Part shown: positions 9,769-19,280 of the stretch, piece after piece
Numbering within the stretch: the stretch's first letter is position 1
How the letters are laid out: every line of letters begins with the position of its first letter
Source: JANXZS01 sp963797255
GTDB lineage: Bacteria; Acidobacteriota; Terriglobia; Terriglobales; Acidobacteriaceae
NCBI GenBank assembly: GCA_963797255.1
Contig: CAWCOV010000031.1
Coordinates: forward strand, 124,001-188,000
Length of the DNA stretch: 64,000 nt
Direction: 5' to 3'
Notes under the pieces: generated by a model
Databases searched by the model: none
Told to the model about the DNA's origin: nothing
The model's input: only the letters and a program-made list of their open reading frames with translations
Position numbers and translations under genes: made by a program

Positions 9769-10344
9769 TCAGCCAGATCTTAACATTGGGCATACGTTGG
9801 TCAGCGGTCTCCTGGAGCCGGAAACGCCGGCAAAATTGAGCAAAGGAAGAGTTGCCGATTACACATCGCGGCATGATCTTTTTGTCCGCCCCAGCACTGT
9901 CACCTACATCCGTGATCGCCTGTGGGACACCTTCGACGTGACAGGCGAGGGACACCATTTCCGGCTATTTATCGTCGCATTCTAAATGGAGATGAAGGTG
10001 TGATTCAGGCTGTTGGACTCATCGGGCGTTAGCCAATCACAGATTCGATACGCTCTCGGTTGTGCATGGAACCCCAAAATTCCAGCACACTACGACGATG
10101 AGTGCATCGGCGATTTATCCGGCAGTAACTCATGGGATGGTCCGCGCCATTTCCGGCTGCGGCAGATTCGCGAGCAGGCGCTCGCGCAGGTCATTCGATT
10201 CGCATCTTCCCCAAGAATCTTGCAACGAGACGGAATATTTTTCTGCATTCCTGGTTATGGATGGAGTGAGAGTGTTCCGTAGGGCATCTGCAGTTTGATT
10301 CTTTCTCGGCATTCTCACCGAATTCAATCAACGAGGTGTATGCC
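9769..10344. other. Intergenic, no gene seen
   Basis: About 575 bp between the YdeI-like gene (minus strand) and the haloperoxidase gene (plus strand). Short open frames exist but show no conserved motif. Positions 10096-10137 resemble 4843-4883. The region must hold both promoters if the genes are divergently transcribed, but no -10/-35 pair stands out. Confidence 0.4.
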
Positions 10345-11640
10345 GTGGTAAAGCGAGTTCTATCGTGGGCGATATTCTGTCTTCTTCTGAGCCAAGTGAC
10401 CGGCTTCGCTAGCGCCAGCGAAGCAAAGAATGACAGTGATTCAACAGCAGTATCTGCGGATCCAGTAAATCCTGTCATCGAGTGGAACCGAAGCCTTCTG
10501 GTGATTGTGCGAACTCCAGGAGCGCAACCTGCTTCCATTCACTCCACACGTAGTTTCGCGATGATGCATGCCGCGATCTTCGAGGCGGTCAATGCGATTG
10601 ACGGAACCTATGCGCCATACGCGGTTCGGCTTTCACACGTATCGCGAAACGCGTCTGTGCAGGCCGCGGCAGATCAGGCCGCCCATGACGTTTTGGTCTC
10701 GCTCTACCCCGCTTTTTCTGCGGCACTGGATTCTGAGCTGCAGCAGGACCTGGACCAGATTCGAGACGGGCAGCGCAAACGAGAGGGCATTGAGGTCGGT
10801 GAAGAGGCCGCATCGGCCATCCTGGAATTGCGAAGCGATGACGGATCGGCCCAGACCTTTCCTCCCTTTGTTCCCACCACACAGCCCGGGAGCTATCAGC
10901 TGACGCCTCCTAATTTTGCGCCTGCCGATTTTATCCAATGGTCCCACGTCACTCCTTTTTCAATCGCCTCGGCAGGCGAGTTTCGTCCTGCGCCACCTCC
11001 CGAGTTGACCAGCGACCGTTACACGAAATCGTTTAACGAAGTCAAAAGTCTTGGCCTCATCACAAGTGCAACCCGTACTGCCGGTCAGTCTGAAATTGGA
11101 AAATTCTGGAATGGAAACATTCAGGATTTCTGGAATGAGATTGCGCAGACTGCAGCTTTGGAACATCACCTGGGTATCGTTCGGAGCGCCCACCTTTTTG
11201 CCATGTTGAACATCAGCCTCGCCGACACGGTTATCGCGTTCTTTGAAGCGAAGTACACCTATGATCTATGGCGGCCTGTGACCGCCATTCAAATGGCCGA
11301 TAACGACAATAATCCTCGGACAACACCCGATACAACATGGGTTCCACTGACCACGAAGACAGCTCCTGACCCTTCTTACCCCGGCGCCCATAGCGCCATC
11401 AGTACCGCAGCCAGTTGGGTGCTGAGGAATTATCTAGGCAACCAGATTGCGTTGGATGTGACTTCTGAATCTCTGCCAGGAGTGACCCGCCACTTTACTA
11501 GTTTCTCGGACGCGGCTGTGGAGGCAGGGCTGAGTAGGATCTATGCGGGACAGCACTTCCGATTCGACCATGAAGCCGGCGAGCATCTTGGCAATCAGGT
11601 GGCGCACTCCGTCCTTGGTTCCACTCTGAAGCCCAGGTAA
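10345..11640 (+). CDS. Secreted vanadium-dependent haloperoxidase / PAP2 superfamily protein
   Basis: About 431 residues with a signal peptide (VLSWAIFCLLLSQVTGFASA). The C-terminal half holds the vanadate/phosphate pocket of the vanadium chloroperoxidase-PAP2 superfamily: YDLWRPVTAI (Arg), SYPGAHSAIS (the S-x-P-[SG]-[GA]-H loop) and SRIYAGQHFRFDHEAG (Arg and His of the last motif). Length and layout fit bacterial VHPO-like proteins. Members oxidise halides with peroxide or act as acid phosphatases; which applies here cannot be read from the motifs. GTG at 10345 follows a CGAGG at suitable spacing; a GTG at 10336 overlaps that site and is less likely. It is monocistronic and followed by an intrinsic terminator. 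Confidence 0.85.
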   Translation: MVKRVLSWAIFCLLLSQVTGFASASEAKNDSDSTAVSADPVNPVIEWNRSLLVIVRTPGAQPASIHSTRSFAMMHAAIFEAVNAIDGTYAPYAVRLSHVSRNASVQAAADQAAHDVLVSLYPAFSAALDSELQQDLDQIRDGQRKREGIEVGEEAASAILELRSDDGSAQTFPPFVPTTQPGSYQLTPPNFAPADFIQWSHVTPFSIASAGEFRPAPPPELTSDRYTKSFNEVKSLGLITSATRTAGQSEIGKFWNGNIQDFWNEIAQTAALEHHLGIVRSAHLFAMLNISLADTVIAFFEAKYTYDLWRPVTAIQMADNDNNPRTTPDTTWVPLTTKTAPDPSYPGAHSAISTAASWVLRNYLGNQIALDVTSESLPGVTRHFTSFSDAAVEAGLSRIYAGQHFRFDHEAGEHLGNQVAHSVLGSTLKPR

Positions 11641-11701
11641 GTGGGAGGAGATGGCCACCCAAATCAGTCGGCACGTGGAAGAGACCGACTGTTGACTAAC
11701 T

Positions 11702-11741
11702 CCGGCGAGCGGATCGAAATAATGCGGCTCGCCGGTTTTCT
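11702..11741 (+). terminator. Intrinsic terminator of the haloperoxidase gene
   Basis: A perfect 9-bp stem CCGGCGAGC / GCTCGCCGG with a 16-nt loop is followed by TTTTC. It lies 60 bp after the stop codon at 11640. Confidence 0.75.
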
Positions 11742-11913
11742 CCCGCCATTCATTTAGTCCGGACGCTACACAAGAATTCCTCAGGGACGCTATCGAACTG
11801 CTCAGCGAGTTTTTTGATTGCTGAGCCTTGCAGGTCACTCCGTGGCCTGCCATTTTTTGGCTCACATGCCGCCGCCCCATCGGCGGATCGCAGTTGCCTA
11901 ACGTCATGCGGGA

Positions 11914-12742
11914 CTACTCGAAGCGATAGCGCAGACCCTCGGCTATGGCCTTGTATCCTATGCGCCGGTAGATGGAATTCGATGTGGGGTTTTCCAAGTC
12001 AGTGTAGAGAATGCACCGATAGTCACGGCCGCGAAGTTGTTTCGACAGGGCATGAACGCAGGCTGCGGCGTAACCGTGCTTTCGCTTCTCGGGTGGCGTA
12101 TAGACTCCTGCCAGACGAACTACGCCTTGTACCGGTCCGCGGCTGACAGCCATGGATGTTGCCTCTCCGTTTTGATCCCAGAGCCAGATCTGTCCTGCGG
12201 CCATCGCCCGGTCTACTCGAAGCTCGACGTTGTTTGCAGATTCTCCAACTTCATTCTGGAAGGCGCGACTCCAGTGGATCATGAGACTGCGATCTATTCG
12301 GACCTGCCTGCCGTAGATGACCCTGGGTGTGCGGAACTTCTCCAAGTTCCATAAGCTCGTAGAGACGCATGCCCTGGAACGGTTTGGCTGCCGACTTACA
12401 TCGTTCACTCCATTGCCCCGCAAAGCTGGCTGAGGTTGCCGCGTCTCCATTGACGCCGGGCAGAGCCACTCCGGCTTCTGAAATTGAATCCACCATTGCC
12501 CGCACGGTTCGCGGTTGCATCGGTGTCATGGTCGCTGGAAAATCGAGTGGCGACTGGACGACCACGCCGACGGGTTTCTCTGCGTGCAATGCGATCCAAT
12601 ATCGACCGGGATCGCGATGAGCAATGTTGGAGTGCAGAATCGTCAAAATCAGATTATGCAGAACTGGTTCCGACGAAAGGAACTCTCCGGCCCTTGTCAG
12701 GACGAATGCTGGATCCTCGCTAAAGAGCACCTTGAGTTCCAT
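11914..12742 (-). CDS. GNAT family N-acetyltransferase, frameshifted
   Basis: The N-terminal half starts at the ATG complementary to 12740-12742 (MELKVLFSEDPAFVLTRAG) and stays open to about 12345. The C-terminal half continues in a frame offset by one base from there to 11914. Joined at the LYELMEL / LEKFRTPRVIYG boundary they give one roughly 275-residue protein: an N-terminal GNAT-like part, then the acetyl-CoA-binding signature GVVRLAGVYTPPEKRKHGY and a C-terminal LENPTSNSIYRRIGYKAIAEG, typical of the second GNAT fold in 'predicted acetyltransferase' double-domain proteins. One extra base in the GGAACTTGGAGAAG stretch (around 12335-12350, minus strand) explains the break. The acceptor substrate is unknown. 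The region upstream of the start is a repeat, not coding. Confidence 0.7.
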
Positions 12743-12837
12743 GCGGCGGAGTTTACCCGATCGGGAGCATCGAGAGGAAGATGGGACGGCCGACGCAAGC
12801 GTGGCGAGCGGAGCCACAGGTGCGGTCGCGGCATCGC

Positions 12838-12950
12838 CGAGTGAAACGCAGATCCCTCCACTTCGGTCGGGATGACAAATTGATCTGGGGTATCCGGGCG
12901 AGTGAAACGCGGATTCCTCCACGCTTCGGTCGGGATGACAAATTGATCCT
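12838..12950. repeat. Tandem pair of the dispersed 'GGTCGGGATGACA' repeat
   Basis: Two consecutive units of about 50-60 bp, each beginning GAGTGAAACGC and containing CCTCCAC-(G)CTTCGGTCGGGATGACA followed by AATTGATC. Related copies occur at 18265-18396, 36560-36616 and 59611-59650. All lie between genes. Confidence 0.85.
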
Positions 12951-13027
12951 AGACGGCAATGGTGGTTCGTGTTCGGTTTCGAACGAAAATGCTTGCTGGT
13001 TTGGGACTCGAACCGCATGATGTAGAG

Positions 13028-15841
13028 ATGATTGAGCTTTCTGCCGGGTCACTTTTAGGACATTACAAAATTATTCGCCGCCTGGGACAGGGCGGAATGG
13101 GCGAAGTTTACGAAGCGGAAGACCAGAAGCTGGGTCGTCATGTTGCGATCAAGGTGCTGCCGGAAGCGATGCGACACGATACTTCCGCGCTGGAACGCTT
13201 TTGGCGTGAGGCGCGTGCTGCGTCCGCACTGAACCATCCGGGGATCTGCACTATTCACGAGTTGAACGAATCCGGCGAGTCGCCCTTTATCGTGATGGAG
13301 CTGCTGGAAGGGTCGAGCCTGGAGAAGATTTACCACGGCAAGGCGATGCCGTTTGGCGCGCTGCTGGAGCTGGGAATCCAGCTTTCTGACGCGCTGGACG
13401 CGGCGCATCGCAAGGGCATTCTGCATCGCGATATCAAGCCGGCGAATATTTTCCTGACCAAGTCGGGGCAGGCGAAGATTCTCGATTTTGGATTGGCGAA
13501 GCTGGAGGAGAGCGCAGGCGAGGTGGTGCCTGACCTGGCGGCAACGCAGGCTCCTGCAACGCTGGCGCACCAGCTTACCAGCCCGGGATCGTCGCTGGGC
13601 ACGGTTGCTTACATGTCTCCGGAGCAGGCCCGCGGCGAGCAACTGGACGTACGCAGCGACGTGTTTTCGCTGGGCGTGGTGCTGTATGAAGTTGCGACAG
13701 GCAAGCCGCCTTTTGCAGGGGCTACAACTGCCGTGGTGTTCGACAGGATTTTGAATTATGCGCCGGTGGCTCCCGTGGATCTGAACCCCGATCTTCCGAC
13801 GGAGTTCGAAAATATTCTGAACAAGACGTTGGAGAAGGACCGCGATCTTCGCTGCCAGTCGGCGGCGGAATTGCGCGCTGACCTGAAGCGGTTGCAGCGC
13901 AGCAGCGGCTCCGGGCGAACGGCAGCATCCGGCCTGGCAGCAATGGCGAACGGCGGCGGGTACCGGAGTGAGCAGCCGGCCACCATCCTCTGGCGGGGGT
14001 GTGGCGGTGCGCGCCTCATCGAGCGGCCGCGTGAGTAACGGAGCGTTCGCAGCGAGCAGTGAAGTTGCTGCGGATGTCAGCCGAGCGCTCCGCCGGCACC
14101 AGCCGCAAAGAAATCCAGCGCGGCGATCTGGGTTGGGCTGGGCGTATTGCTGTTGGCCGGAGCGGGGTTTGCAGCGTACCACTTCTGGCCGAAGTCGGTT
14201 CCCTTTGCCAGCTTTGGGCTGCACCAGATGACGGAGAGCGGGAACATCGAGGCGGTGGCGATGTCGCCGGATGGCCGCTATCTTGCGGAGGTCAAGAACG
14301 ACAAGGGGCAGCGCACACTGTGGGTGCGGAACATTCCCACGAACACGGACGCGCAGGTGCTGCCGGCGTTCACCAATCCTTATGTCGGGCTGGCGTTTTC
14401 GCCGGATGGCAACAGTCTCTACTTTGTGCGCGGGACAGAGAAGAATGTGTACATCCGCGACCTCTACCAGATCTCCGTGCTGGGTGGGACGCCGCGGCAA
14501 ATCGTACACAACGTGGATAGTCCTCCGAGCTTTTCGCCGGATGGCTCGCGCATGGTTTACCTGCGGCAGACACCGGAGTTGAAGGATCACTTTACAGAAC
14601 TGCATATCGCGGACCGGGATGGTACGAACGACCAGCTCGTCTACAAGGATTCAAATTTTCCTGGTTATCCGGTGTGGTCGCCCGACGGCAACACGATTGA
14701 ATTAAACGAACAGCTGCGGCCCGGCAGCCTCATCCTGCTGTTGGACGTGGCAACGAAAAAGACTACCGAACTTAAATCTCCGCATGGAATCACGTATGGG
14801 ATTGACGCGGCATGGATGCCGGATAGCCGGCATGTGCTGCTGACCTATGTTCGCGAGAACTCCGACCGTGCGCAGATTGCGAGCGTGTCGGTGCCGGGGA
14901 ACCAGTTCCAGCCATTGACGAACGATCTGAATTCTTATGAGGGGCTGGCGTTGTCATCGAACGGGAAAACGATGGCGACGGTTCTGACAAATCGCGACAC
15001 GAATCTAAGTTTGTACAAGGGGAGTGGAGGCACGCTGGTTTCTTCTGCTGCGCTGCGCATCTCCGCTGGTCGCTTGAACTGGCTGGATGAGAAGCGGCTG
15101 GTGGTACTGACGCCGCGTGTGTCCATCAGCAAGTTCGACCCGACGACCGGTGCGACCGAACGAATTGATGTGGGCGATCTGCAACTGGCAGCTTCTATAA
15201 CTTCGTGTCCGGATGACCGCATCGTTTTCCCTGCGATTCCAAAGGCGATCGATCATACGCGGCTCTTCCGGATGAATGCGGATGGCTCCGGCCAAACCGC
15301 TCTGACGACGGATGGAGTGGTGCGCGATCCTGTTTGCCTTGCTGATGGAAAGACGGTGAATTACTCCGTTTTTGAAGACAAGAGAAATGCAGGATGGAGC
15401 GTGCCGCTGGATGGCGGCACACCGAAGAAGCTGTTCGCTGGCGAGGGAGGATTTCCGGTCCGCTATTCGTTGGATGGACACTATGCCCTTCATGGGAAAG
15501 CCACAGCCGATGAGAACGAGTCTCTGACGTGGGTGCTTCGCGATCTGACGGTGCCGAATTCTGTTCGCGACATTTCTCCTGACATTCGCTTTTCTTTCAG
15601 CAATACGGCCTTCATGCCGGACAGCAAGGCGCTGGTGTATGGGATACAGCAGGGTGGCGGCGAAGCAATCCTGGCGCAGCCGCTCGATGGTTCGCCGTCG
15701 CACGTCCTGGTGGACTTTGTGCCTTCGCGTATCCGGGACTTCGCCTGGTCGCCTTCAGGAGACCAGCTGGCGGTGCTGCGAGAGCACTCGACGTCCGATG
15801 TGGTTCTGATCACGGATCAGGATGTGAAGACGGCGCACTAG
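13028..15841 (+). CDS. Membrane Ser/Thr protein kinase with WD40-like beta-propeller, frameshifted linker
   Basis: Residues 1-300 are a complete Hanks-type kinase: glycine loop LGQGGMGEVY, VAIKVL lysine, catalytic HRDIKPAN, DFGLA, GTVAYMSPEQARG and SDVFSLGVVLYE. After a Ser/Gly-rich linker comes one TM helix (IWVGLGVLLLAGAGFAAYHF) and a roughly 550-residue TolB/PD40-type propeller with repeated SPDGRYLA, SPDGNSLYF and SPDGSRMVY blades. This kinase-TM-propeller order is frequent in Acidobacteriota; the propeller should lie outside the membrane and act as a sensor. Kinase and propeller are in the same frame, but the linker between about 13955 and 14085 is open only in the +1 frame, so two compensating indels create a stop at 14036-14038. 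ATG 13028 is preferred because it precedes the kinase fold; in-frame starts further upstream run into the repeat. Confidence 0.8.
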
Positions 15842-15875
15842 GCGATTGCATAACGTAACAGTATATGATTTAAAT

Positions 15876-15913
15876 AGAAGAGCGCGTGCGAGGGGGATCT
15901 CATGCGCTCTTCT
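15876..15913. terminator. Bidirectional hairpin terminator
   Basis: Perfect 10-bp arms AGAAGAGCGC / GCGCTCTTCT lie between the convergent kinase and ferritin-like genes. A-rich and T-rich flanks (TTTAAAT before, TATG after) are modest, so efficiency is uncertain. Confidence 0.65.
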
Positions 15914-15931
15914 ATGTGATGCAGTTTCAGG

Positions 15932-16822
15932 CTAGACGACGTTGATCGCACCGTTGACGCCCATGGGGAAGAAGCCTCCGCGGCTGGTTCCTCCCTTGCT
16001 GTTTGCATAGACGATGGCGAGGACTTCGCTGGTGGTGCGAATGGGAGCGAGTCCGTTGTGATCGACGGTGAACATGTTGGGACCGGACGGTGGCGGCAGG
16101 ACATCGTGCCAATCAATCTTGGTGGTTGAGACGTTGTAGAGGTCGCAGAAGAGTCGCAGGTTGCCGGTGTGTTCGCTTTCGATGGCGAGGATTTGCGCGG
16201 CGGCGGTGAGGTAAGACTTGTTGGTGATGAGGTGAGCGGCGCCAGCGTATGCGGACTCTCCTGTCTGTTCGAAGGCACGTGCGAGGGTTATGAGTTCGAT
16301 GACGTTTCCAAAGCCAATGCCCAGCGCATTGAGATTGATTGCGGGTTTGGCGACGGCGTAGCTGCCCAGTGCGGTGCGGAGAAACTTCACGTGCGTCTGC
16401 TCTTCATTCATGATGGAGTTCAAGGTCATGTTGAGTTGCCGCGTGAAGTTGCCGGTGACGGTGACTTTCTTTCCACCGGTGGTTGGGCCGAATGTGCCCT
16501 TGCCGCTGAGGTCGAATCCGGACTGGTCCAATGTTTTTCCGGTGACGACGACGGTGTAGAACTCTGCTTCGAGGTATTCGAGGTTTAGGGCGAAGTTGAG
16601 GATGTCAACGTCGGTGTAGGTGGCGGCGTCGACGCGGCTTGCGCCGAGGCCGAGTTTTTCAGCGCCGGGTAATCCATCCATCAGGCCGAGCTTACCGCCG
16701 ACGAGTGTTGCACCGGCGAGACCGAGGCCGGTGAGACCGACACCCTTGAGGAAATTGCGGCGATCCGCGATTACTTTGTCTAGCTGTTCCTGTTCCTTGT
16801 TCACATAGACCTCCATGGTCAT
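15932..16822 (-). CDS. Tat-exported ferritin-like domain protein
   Basis: 296 residues. The N-terminus carries a twin-arginine signal (DRRNFLKGVGLTGLGLAGATL). The mature part has two helix pairs with carboxylate/histidine sites typical of ferritin-like four-helix bundles: FALNLEYLEAEFYT, MNEEQTHVKFLRTALG, ARAFEQTGESAYAG and ILAIESEHTGNLRLF. It matches the 'ferritin-like domain-containing protein' family (formerly dessication-associated or DUF-type) common in soil bacteria. The dinuclear metal site implies an oxidative or metal-storage role in the periplasm, but no substrate is known. ATG at 16822 precedes MEVYVNKEQEQLDKV; the true start may be this or the second Met (MEV). Confidence 0.8.
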   Translation of the reverse strand: MTMEVYVNKEQEQLDKVIADRRNFLKGVGLTGLGLAGATLVGGKLGLMDGLPGAEKLGLGASRVDAATYTDVDILNFALNLEYLEAEFYTVVVTGKTLDQSGFDLSGKGTFGPTTGGKKVTVTGNFTRQLNMTLNSIMNEEQTHVKFLRTALGSYAVAKPAINLNALGIGFGNVIELITLARAFEQTGESAYAGAAHLITNKSYLTAAAQILAIESEHTGNLRLFCDLYNVSTTKIDWHDVLPPPSGPNMFTVDHNGLAPIRTTSEVLAIVYANSKGGTSRGGFFPMGVNGAINVV

Positions 16823-17042
16823 GGGTTTGTTGCGGTGTGGGGAATGGCATGTGTCCGGATGATGCTGGACAACCGTTCAGGAATCGAGCACGAGCGGGAT
16901 GTGTTGTCTTGCACCCGGCATGTGTACGTGGTGGATGGGAAAACGGATTCAGCATGGTTTTCGCTGCGCAACAATGTTCATGGCGCTATGGAATAGGTCC
17001 GAAAATGTTGATGGTGAAATAGAAAGCTGCTATTCTCCGGCG

Positions 17043-18200
17043 ATGAAAACTCGCGTAGTGGTGTTGGGAGCGGGCTTTGGTGGTCTTGAACTCACGACGA
17101 TCTTGTCTGAAGCGCTCGGCGACAAGATTGATGTTGTGCTCATCGACAAGAGCGACTCATTCGTCTTTGGCTTCTCGAAACTGGAAGTGATGTTTGGGCG
17201 ACAGGAAGCGGGCCAGGTGCGCCACTACTATCGCAACTTTGTGAAGCCGGGTGTGCGATTTCTGCAGACTACGATTCGCTCAATTGATCCCACGGCGCGG
17301 CGGGTGGTGACGGATGCGGGCGAGTTTGAAGCGGATTTTCTTATTGTGGCGCTGGGAGCCGATCTCGATCCGGCGGCGACTCCGGGGCTGGTGGAAGGCG
17401 GCAACGAATTTTATACGGTCGAGGGAGCCTTCGCGCTGCGCGACGTGATTGCGAAGTTTGAGCGCGGTCCGGCGATTATTGGAGTGACGGGGAAGTCATT
17501 CAAGTGTCCTCCAGCGCCGAGCGAGACGGCGTTCCTGCTGCACGATTACCTGACGGCGCATGGACGGCGTGAGGCAACGGAGATCACGGTGGTGATGCCG
17601 TTCGGTGTACCGATTCCTCCGTCGGCGGATACGTCGCAGGCGATCCTTGGGGCGTTTGCGGAGCGAGGCATTCGGTTTGTGAAAGACAACCTGGTGGAGG
17701 CGCTTGATCCTGGGCGCAAGATCGCCAAACTGACGGATGGAACAGAGTTGCCGTACGAACTATTTCTTGGGATCCCGGTACATCGTGTGCCGGAAGTGGT
17801 GGTTGCGTCGGGGCTTTCGACGGATGCCTACAACTGGGTGCCGGTAAACAAGAAGACGCTGGAGACGGCGTTTCCGCGGGTGTGGGCGGTGGGCGATGTG
17901 AACGGCATTGGAACGCCGAAGGCGGGGAATTTTGCGGAAGGCGGCGCAAAGGTGGTGGCGGCGGAGATTCTGTCGCAGATCACCGGTGGGCCTGAGCCGG
18001 AGGGCTATCGAGGATTGGGTACGTGCTACATCGAGTTCGGCCACGAACAGGTGGGCCGAGTGGATGTGGAGTTTCTGACGGGTTCAAAGCCGAACGGCAT
18101 CTATTACGCACCGTCTGACGCGCTGGTAGAGCAGAAGAACGCGTTTGGTTCAAGCCGGGTACAGCGGTGGTTTGGACGCACGTGGGCTGCGCGTGGCTGA
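17043..18200 (+). CDS. FAD-dependent pyridine nucleotide-disulphide / sulfide:quinone oxidoreductase-like protein
   Basis: 386 residues. MKTRVVVLGAGFGGLEL is the FAD-binding dinucleotide fold; FLIVALGADLDP is the ATG/GD-like linker; AFPRVWAVGDVNGIG is the second FAD signature that holds the flavin ribityl. Overall this resembles the sulfide:quinone oxidoreductase/type II NADH dehydrogenase branch. One cysteine occurs in SFKCPPAP, at the place where SQR enzymes keep a redox Cys, and another in YRGLGTCYIEFG. The C-terminus (RVQRWFGRTWAARG) is basic and amphipathic, consistent with peripheral membrane attachment. Electron donor is not assignable. ATG at 17043 sits just after a CTCCGGCG stretch with no strong ribosome-binding site. 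Confidence 0.8.
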   Translation: MKTRVVVLGAGFGGLELTTILSEALGDKIDVVLIDKSDSFVFGFSKLEVMFGRQEAGQVRHYYRNFVKPGVRFLQTTIRSIDPTARRVVTDAGEFEADFLIVALGADLDPAATPGLVEGGNEFYTVEGAFALRDVIAKFERGPAIIGVTGKSFKCPPAPSETAFLLHDYLTAHGRREATEITVVMPFGVPIPPSADTSQAILGAFAERGIRFVKDNLVEALDPGRKIAKLTDGTELPYELFLGIPVHRVPEVVVASGLSTDAYNWVPVNKKTLETAFPRVWAVGDVNGIGTPKAGNFAEGGAKVVAAEILSQITGGPEPEGYRGLGTCYIEFGHEQVGRVDVEFLTGSKPNGIYYAPSDALVEQKNAFGSSRVQRWFGRTWAARG

Positions 18201-18264
18201 GTTTTGTTTTGCTCGTTATGAACGGGCTGGTGATCCCCTCAGGGCGGCCTTCTAAGAAGCGGTT

Positions 18265-18396
18265 CGCGAAAAAAGCAGACGCAGGTCCCTCCACTTCGCT
18301 TCGCTTCGGTCGGGATGACACAGAACAGCTAAAGAGTGGTTAGCGAAAAAAGCAAACGCAGTTCCCCCACTTCGCCTCGCTTCGGTCGGGATGACA
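18265..18396. repeat. Two units of the dispersed 'GGTCGGGATGACA' repeat
   Basis: Two tandem units, each AAAAAAGCA(G/A)ACGCAG-(G)TCCC-CCACTTCGC-CTTCGGTCGGGATGACA, separated by AACAGCTAAAGAGTGGTTAGCG. The spacer matches the GGTTAGC arrays at 36.4 and 39.3 kb, so the two repeat types travel together. Confidence 0.85.
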
Positions 18397-18492
18397 ATTC
18401 TTATTTTGGTTGTCGTGCCCTTTCAAAGATGGTCTTGCTGGGAGCGATCGTCGTGGGCCACATCTCACGGCGTCAAAAGCGGCTGCGGATAA

Positions 18493-19224
18493 TTATTGAT
18501 CCAGGTTGAGTTGGGATTGAGATGGAGGGGCATTCGATTTGGGAGCTTCCTTCAACTCCGCGTAAAGCTCCGGGGTATTGTTGCGGACATTGCCTACGGC
18601 TTTGCCAACCTTCCACGCCTTCATCTTATCGGCGTCATACGGGCGCAAGAGGTCGATGGGCGGCGGCTCGTCGGGGGATGGCTTGAGCCAGCGATTGTAG
18701 TCCGCGGGTTTGACGATGACGGGCATGCGGTTGTGAACCTTGGCGGTGAGCTCGTTCGGCCCGGTGGTGATGATGGCGAAACTGATGAGCCAGTTTCCGT
18801 CGGGCTGCTTCCACCGATCCCATAATCCCGCGAAAGCGAAAGGCTCATCGTTTTTTAGCGCGAATGCGTAGGGCTGCTTGTTCTTTTCGTCGATGCGCTG
18901 CCATTCGTAGAAGCCGTCGGCGATAACGAGACAGCGGCGGCGTTCCAGCGGATCTTTCCAGAGAGCTTTTGCCAGCAGGCTTTCCGCCTTGGCATTGATA
19001 GTGGAGAGGCCGAGATCTTTCGGAGACTTGGCCCAGTAGGGCACCATGCCCCAGCGCATGAGAGTGAGTTCGCGCTCATCGGTTTCGCGCTCGAGGCGCA
19101 CGACGGGTTGGAAGTCGGTGGGGGCGACGTTGTACGAGGGATGGACTTCGGCCATATCGCCGCTGATGCGGAAATGTTCCGCGATGCGTTGCTTATCGGA
19201 GCGTCTTAAGTATCGTCCGCACAT
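18493..19224 (-). CDS. SOS response-associated peptidase (SRAP, YedK/HMCES family)
   Basis: 243 residues, typical length. The protein begins MCGRYLRR: after Met removal, Cys2 is the catalytic nucleophile that forms a thiazolidine crosslink to abasic sites in single-stranded DNA. Other active-site landmarks are SYNVAPTDFQPVV (Asn), INAKAESL, ADGFYEWQ (Glu) and KVHNRMPVIV (His). The role is protection of abasic lesions at replication forks. The C-terminal KEAPKSNAPPSQSQLN tail is disordered. A near-palindrome covers the start codon (19214-19272) and could influence expression. It is followed downstream by repeats rather than another gene, so it is probably monocistronic. Confidence 0.92.
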   Translation of the reverse strand: MCGRYLRRSDKQRIAEHFRISGDMAEVHPSYNVAPTDFQPVVRLERETDERELTLMRWGMVPYWAKSPKDLGLSTINAKAESLLAKALWKDPLERRRCLVIADGFYEWQRIDEKNKQPYAFALKNDEPFAFAGLWDRWKQPDGNWLISFAIITTGPNELTAKVHNRMPVIVKPADYNRWLKPSPDEPPPIDLLRPYDADKMKAWKVGKAVGNVRNNTPELYAELKEAPKSNAPPSQSQLNLDQ

Positions 19225-19272
19225 TCACTTTATTATCCGCGAAGTTGGCGGAGAGGAGCGAATGTGCGGGCG
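19214..19272. promoter_or_regulatory. Imperfect inverted repeat over the SRAP start codon
   Basis: Arms CGTCCGCACATTC (19214-19226) and GAATGTGCGGGCG (19260-19272) match at 12 of 13 positions, with 33 bp between them. The left arm contains the SRAP start codon and first three codons; the right arm reads ATG TGC GGG CGA TGA on the plus strand. It may be an operator, a leader hairpin or a local inverted duplication. Confidence 0.4.
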
Positions 19273-19280
19273 ATGAAACC

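Noticed and set aside
12781..13020. Protein-coding open frame over the repeat (Arg-rich, RRSLHFGRDDKLI)
   Set aside because: The peptide is just the dispersed repeat translated; the same words appear in different frames at other copies.
13055..14605. Programmed ribosomal frameshifting as general explanation of the broken genes
   Set aside because: The breaks lack a common slippery heptamer or downstream structure and hit unrelated genes; random indels fit better.
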